This document shows positions 5,261 through 8,186 of a stretch of DNA of 8,186 bases, piece after piece. Position 1 is the stretch's first letter. The number at the start of each line of letters is the position of its first letter. A program made the translations under genes and the position numbers. This stretch comes from an uncultured Treponema sp. (lineage in GTDB: Bacteria > Spirochaetota > Spirochaetia > Treponematales > Treponemataceae). The notes beneath the pieces are model-generated. The model saw only the letters and a list, made by a program, of their open reading frames with translations. It made no database searches and was not told where the DNA came from. The stretch lies in the NCBI GenBank assembly GCA_946403565.1, contig CAMJAJ010000043.1, positions 1 through 8,186 of the forward strand, given 5' to 3'.

Positions 5261-6073
5261 ATGAAGTTCATGCGAATCTTGGCAGCGGCCCTGCTCCTGC
5301 CGCTCATCCAGCCGGCCGTCGCACAGGTGTACGCAACCCGCGACGGCGACATGGCCCAGATACTGAAAAAAGGGGAGCTTAAGGTCGCCATCACGGCCGT
5401 AGACCAGCCTCCCTTCTACTTCACGCGCAAAGACGGCCTGCTCGCAGGCTACGACATAGACCTCGCCAACAAGATGGCGGAGGAGCTGGGGGTCAAGCTC
5501 GTGATAACCCGTGAAGCCCCCGCCTTCAACGACCTGGTCACGCTTGTCTCCGCAGGCAAGGCGGACCTGGCGATCTCAAAGCTGAGCCGCACCCTCACCC
5601 GCTCACGCTCCATCAAGTTCTCCACCCCCTACATGACCTTCAAGCAGGGAATCCTGTTCAACCGCCTGCAGCTGGCCAAGGTCGCCAGCGACAGCGAGGT
5701 CCACAAGTTCGTCAGGAACTACAAGGGCACGCTCGGCGTCATAGCGAACTCCTCGTATGCAAACTACGCCAAGGACAACTTCCCCGGCGCGACCATAAAG
5801 GAATACCCGACCTGGGATGCGGCGGTGCAGGCCCTGACCAACGGCGAGGTCCTTTCCTTATATAGGGACGAGCTTGAAATCAAGCGGGTGCTGGCCTCCA
5901 CTCCCAACAGCTCCCTGCTCTTCAAGCCCATCTACTTCACCGACCTGACCGACCCCATCGCGGTCGCGGTCAAGACCGAGAACACCCAGCTCCTCTACTG
6001 GGTCAACATCTTCCTGGAGAACCAGCCCAAGATGACGGCGGACGAGGTCCTCAAGAAATATTCCGGCCAATAG
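5261..6073 (+). CDS. Periplasmic amino-acid-type solute-binding protein (SBP family 3)
   Basis: The protein has 270 residues. A signal peptide (basic start, hydrophobic 6-17) is likely cleaved after Ala21 (PAVA|Q). The mature protein shows the family 3 pattern: 'GELKVAITAVDQPPFYF' (38-54), 'GYDIDLANKMAEELGVKL' (63-80), 'FNDLVTLVSAGKADLAIS' (89-106), then 'SRTLTRSRSIKFSTPYM' (109-125), where the Arg of the ligand alpha-carboxylate clamp normally lies. 'GVIANSSY' (159-166) and 'YRDEL' (201-205) belong to the second lobe, where an Asp usually holds the ligand amino group. Binding of an amino acid or a similar small ligand is therefore likely; which one cannot be told. Such proteins normally serve ABC permeases or receptors. 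Here the next gene, 14 nt downstream, is a symporter-like/Cache fusion and no ABC component follows. There is no lipobox, so it is probably soluble in the periplasm. Confidence 0.9.
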   Translation: MKFMRILAAALLLPLIQPAVAQVYATRDGDMAQILKKGELKVAITAVDQPPFYFTRKDGLLAGYDIDLANKMAEELGVKLVITREAPAFNDLVTLVSAGKADLAISKLSRTLTRSRSIKFSTPYMTFKQGILFNRLQLAKVASDSEVHKFVRNYKGTLGVIANSSYANYAKDNFPGATIKEYPTWDAAVQALTNGEVLSLYRDELEIKRVLASTPNSSLLFKPIYFTDLTDPIAVAVKTENTQLLYWVNIFLENQPKMTADEVLKKYSGQ

Positions 6074-6087
6074 GAGAGCCAGGCAGC

Positions 6088-8186
6088 ATGATAGGCAAGA
6101 TACTCAAGAACCCCATAACCATACTGATTTCCGTAGTCCTTGGAATCGTGTTCGGATTCTACGAGAAGGAGGCCGCCCTTTCCTGGGGTGTCCTCGGAGA
6201 CGTATACCTGAACCTCTTCCAGATGACGGTCATCCCCATCCTGGTCACGTCCATCGTGGCCAGCCTGGCCCAGCTGATGAAGGACGCGAACGCCCGGTCG
6301 CACATCGCGAAGATCCTCATCGTGTTCATGATAATGCTCGCAGCCACGTCGGTGTTCGGCACGCTGGTGGGGACGATGGCCCGCCCCGGCAAGGACCTGG
6401 GCGACGCGACGACGGCGGTCCTGGACAAGATCATCAAGTCCTCGGCGGACACGAGCAAGGACGAGATGGCCCTCTACGACCCGTCCCAGGATTCAGGCCA
6501 GAACAAGTCCTCCCTGGTGGACTTCTTCGTCAACATCATACCGTCCAACATCTTCAAGTCATTCAGCAACGGATCGATCCTGCAGCTGGTCTTCTTCTCG
6601 ATCATATTCGGTGTGGCCATAGGATTCCTGCGGGAGGACATGTCGGCCAGCCTAATACACGGGGTCATGTCGCTCAAGGACTCCTTCCAGAAGCTCATAA
6701 GCTGGACGATGTACGGCCTCCCCATCGGCCTCGTGTTCCTGATGGGCAAGCAGATAGCCCAGGTCGGCGTGGAGATACTGCTGGCGATGGTCAAGTTCAT
6801 CGTCGTGTTCTACATAGCCGGCCTCATCGCCATGCTGATCTGTACCGTCATCATCTGGATCCGTTCCGGCATAAAGAACCCCGTCAGCGTCCTGCAGAAG
6901 GTGATGGATCCGGTGATAATCTGTTTTGCGACGCGCAACAGCTTCGCCGCCATGCCTTCGTCGATTTCCGCACTCAAGCATCTTGGCTTCGGCGAGAACA
7001 TGGTGGACCTGGTGTTTCCGCTCGGCCTCACCGTGCTGCGCTTCGGCAACATCATGTATTTTGCATTGGCCTCGTGCTTCGTCGCGCAGGTGTATGACGC
7101 AAGCCTGCCGCTTTCGTCGCTCATGCTCATCATCGTGGGCTCCCTGCTCGCCGGAACGGCAACGGCAGGAGCTTCCGGCCTGCTCACGCTCCCGATGATT
7201 TCCCTCATACTGGATCCGATCGGCCTGCCGGTCGAATCCATCCTCGTCGTGTTCATGGCGATTGACTCCCTCATAGACCCCATGCGCACGCTGCTCATCG
7301 TCTACATGAACATAGCGACCACCTCGCTCGTCGCCCCCAAGGAGACAGCGGAGGAGCGGGCCGCGAACGCCCAGCTCCGGGAGGCCGCCGCGGAAGGAAG
7401 CAACATCTTCACGCTGGAGCCGGCCAGGATGGACGCCGTGGAAGCGCGGCAGGAGCCTGTCCAGCAGGAGCTGGCCATGTCCGCCCCAGTCGCCATGGCT
7501 GCTGCCCCCGTAGCGGCGGCAAGCACGCAGCCCCGGACGGTTCCCGTCAGCACGGGGTCCGGAGGCAGTACGGTAAAGTCACATTCAAGCGGCATGAAGA
7601 TCAGGATCCGCGATGCCCTCGTCCTCCTGAACACGGTGCTGCTCGTCACGACGGCGGCGGTCATCATACGGATAAACTCCCACGGAACCCAGGACTCGGT
7701 CTACTCGGTCTCAACCAAGCTCGTCACGGAGATCCTCAAGTCCGTGGACACCAAGCTCGAGGCCTATTACACGCCCGCCGACCAGGCAATCCACAACATC
7801 GCATTCCATTACTGGAATGATGACAAGTACAACTTCAGGGCGGACAAGGAAAAGGCCCTGGACTACTTCATGGAGCTGCTCAAGACACACAGCGAGTTCG
7901 CAATGGTCTACTTCGGTGACACGGAGGGCAACCTGATCATGGGCCGCCGCATGCCGGACGGCTCGCTGACGCGGCGCTACATCAACCGGACCAGTTCGTC
8001 GGTCATCACCCGCTACGTCCACGAGAACAAGCAGTACAATGCAATCTTCCCGACGACGGAAGAGGCGCTGGAAAACGGCTACGACCCCCGTACCCGCGGC
8101 TGGTACAAGAAGGCGGTGGAAAACAAGAAGACCGTCTGGACCAACGTCTACATCTTCGCGACCGACAACATGCCGGGCTTCTCCTG
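6088..8186 (+). CDS. DAACS symporter-like domain fused to dCache sensor (partial, C-terminus off right edge)
   Basis: One frame runs from the ATG at 6088 to the window end, 699 residues without a stop. Residues 1 to about 415 have the SDF (glutamate/dicarboxylate:cation symporter) fold. Recognisable parts are 'MTVIPILVTSIVASL' (46-60), the HP1 loop with 'TRNSFAAMPSS' (282-292), TM7 'PLGLTVLRFGN' (311-321), the HP2 loop 'GTATAGASGLLTLPM' (356-370), and TM8 with Asp393, Asp397, Arg400 and Thr401. An Ala/Pro/Gln-rich linker (about 416-502) leads to basic 'MKIRIRD' and a transmembrane helix (510-529). A dCache-type extracytoplasmic sensor follows, with the hallmark 'YDPRTRGWYKKAVENKKTVW' (665-684). 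The output domain is outside the window; a cyclase, histidine kinase, diguanylate cyclase or chemoreceptor are all possible. GGAG (6073-6076) lies 11 nt before the ATG and overlaps the preceding stop. No ribosome site precedes Met503, so a separate sensor gene is unlikely. The transporter part lacks the NMDGT motif and may sense and not transport. Confidence 0.9.
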   Translation, partial: MIGKILKNPITILISVVLGIVFGFYEKEAALSWGVLGDVYLNLFQMTVIPILVTSIVASLAQLMKDANARSHIAKILIVFMIMLAATSVFGTLVGTMARPGKDLGDATTAVLDKIIKSSADTSKDEMALYDPSQDSGQNKSSLVDFFVNIIPSNIFKSFSNGSILQLVFFSIIFGVAIGFLREDMSASLIHGVMSLKDSFQKLISWTMYGLPIGLVFLMGKQIAQVGVEILLAMVKFIVVFYIAGLIAMLICTVIIWIRSGIKNPVSVLQKVMDPVIICFATRNSFAAMPSSISALKHLGFGENMVDLVFPLGLTVLRFGNIMYFALASCFVAQVYDASLPLSSLMLIIVGSLLAGTATAGASGLLTLPMISLILDPIGLPVESILVVFMAIDSLIDPMRTLLIVYMNIATTSLVAPKETAEERAANAQLREAAAEGSNIFTLEPARMDAVEARQEPVQQELAMSAPVAMAAAPVAAASTQPRTVPVSTGSGGSTVKSHSSGMKIRIRDALVLLNTVLLVTTAAVIIRINSHGTQDSVYSVSTKLVTEILKSVDTKLEAYYTPADQAIHNIAFHYWNDDKYNFRADKEKALDYFMELLKTHSEFAMVYFGDTEGNLIMGRRMPDGSLTRRYINRTSSSVITRYVHENKQYNAIFPTTEEALENGYDPRTRGWYKKAVENKKTVWTNVYIFATDNMPGFS

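Noticed and set aside
5237..5263. TTG at 5237 as start of the binding-protein gene
   Set aside because: It lies at the end of a T9 run without a ribosome site, whereas GGGGAG sits 6 nt before ATG 5261, which also opens a proper signal peptide.
7594..8186. Separate gene for the Cache sensor starting at Met503 (7594)
   Set aside because: The symporter frame runs through without a stop, and no Shine-Dalgarno precedes 7594. One fused product is the simpler reading.

Overview
The window is GC-rich (roughly 60% G+C by eye), densely coded and consistent with a Gram-negative-type, double-membrane bacterium. It carries LptA- and LptC-like envelope-export proteins, a lipoprotein signal, a periplasmic solute-binding protein and an extracytoplasmic Cache sensor. 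The gene mix and protein style suggest a spirochaete, perhaps a Treponema relative. That is an inference from general resemblance and not a marker-gene result. I see no rRNA, tRNA, CRISPR array, insertion sequence or other mobile element.

Left part (1-2617, minus strand): a tightly packed operon read right to left, pyrG (CTP synthase), lptC-like lipoprotein, lptA-like OstA protein. Both junctions overlap (20 nt and 8 nt), so translation is probably coupled. The lptA gene runs off the left edge. The PyrG synthase half looks intact. Its glutaminase half has Asp where the class I amidotransferase nucleophile Cys should be, plus changes in the oxyanion-hole and glutamine-binding motifs, so it may be ammonia-dependent.

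Middle (2618-5260): a divergent intergenic region holds candidate promoters for both directions and a hairpin whose loop is a C-tract. It is followed on the plus strand by a two-gene unit, a double zinc-ribbon protein with four membrane segments and then a secreted, membrane-anchored TPM-domain protein with a Gly-rich tail. The unit ends in a 10-bp perfect hairpin without a U-tract.

Right part (5261-8186, plus strand): a periplasmic amino-acid-type binding protein (SBP_bac_3 style) is followed 14 nt later by a very large open frame that runs off the right edge. Its first ~415 residues are a DAACS/SDF (glutamate/dicarboxylate:cation symporter) fold. An Ala/Pro-rich linker follows, then a transmembrane helix and an extracytoplasmic dCache-type sensor domain. 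The transporter part keeps the substrate-binding Asp/Arg/Thr of TM8 but has lost the NMDGT motif and the C-terminal Na+-site residues. My reading is a transporter-derived receptor (transceptor) that works with the binding protein and signals through an output domain beyond the window. This binding protein / symporter / Cache locus and the Cys-less PyrG are the two most interesting items here.
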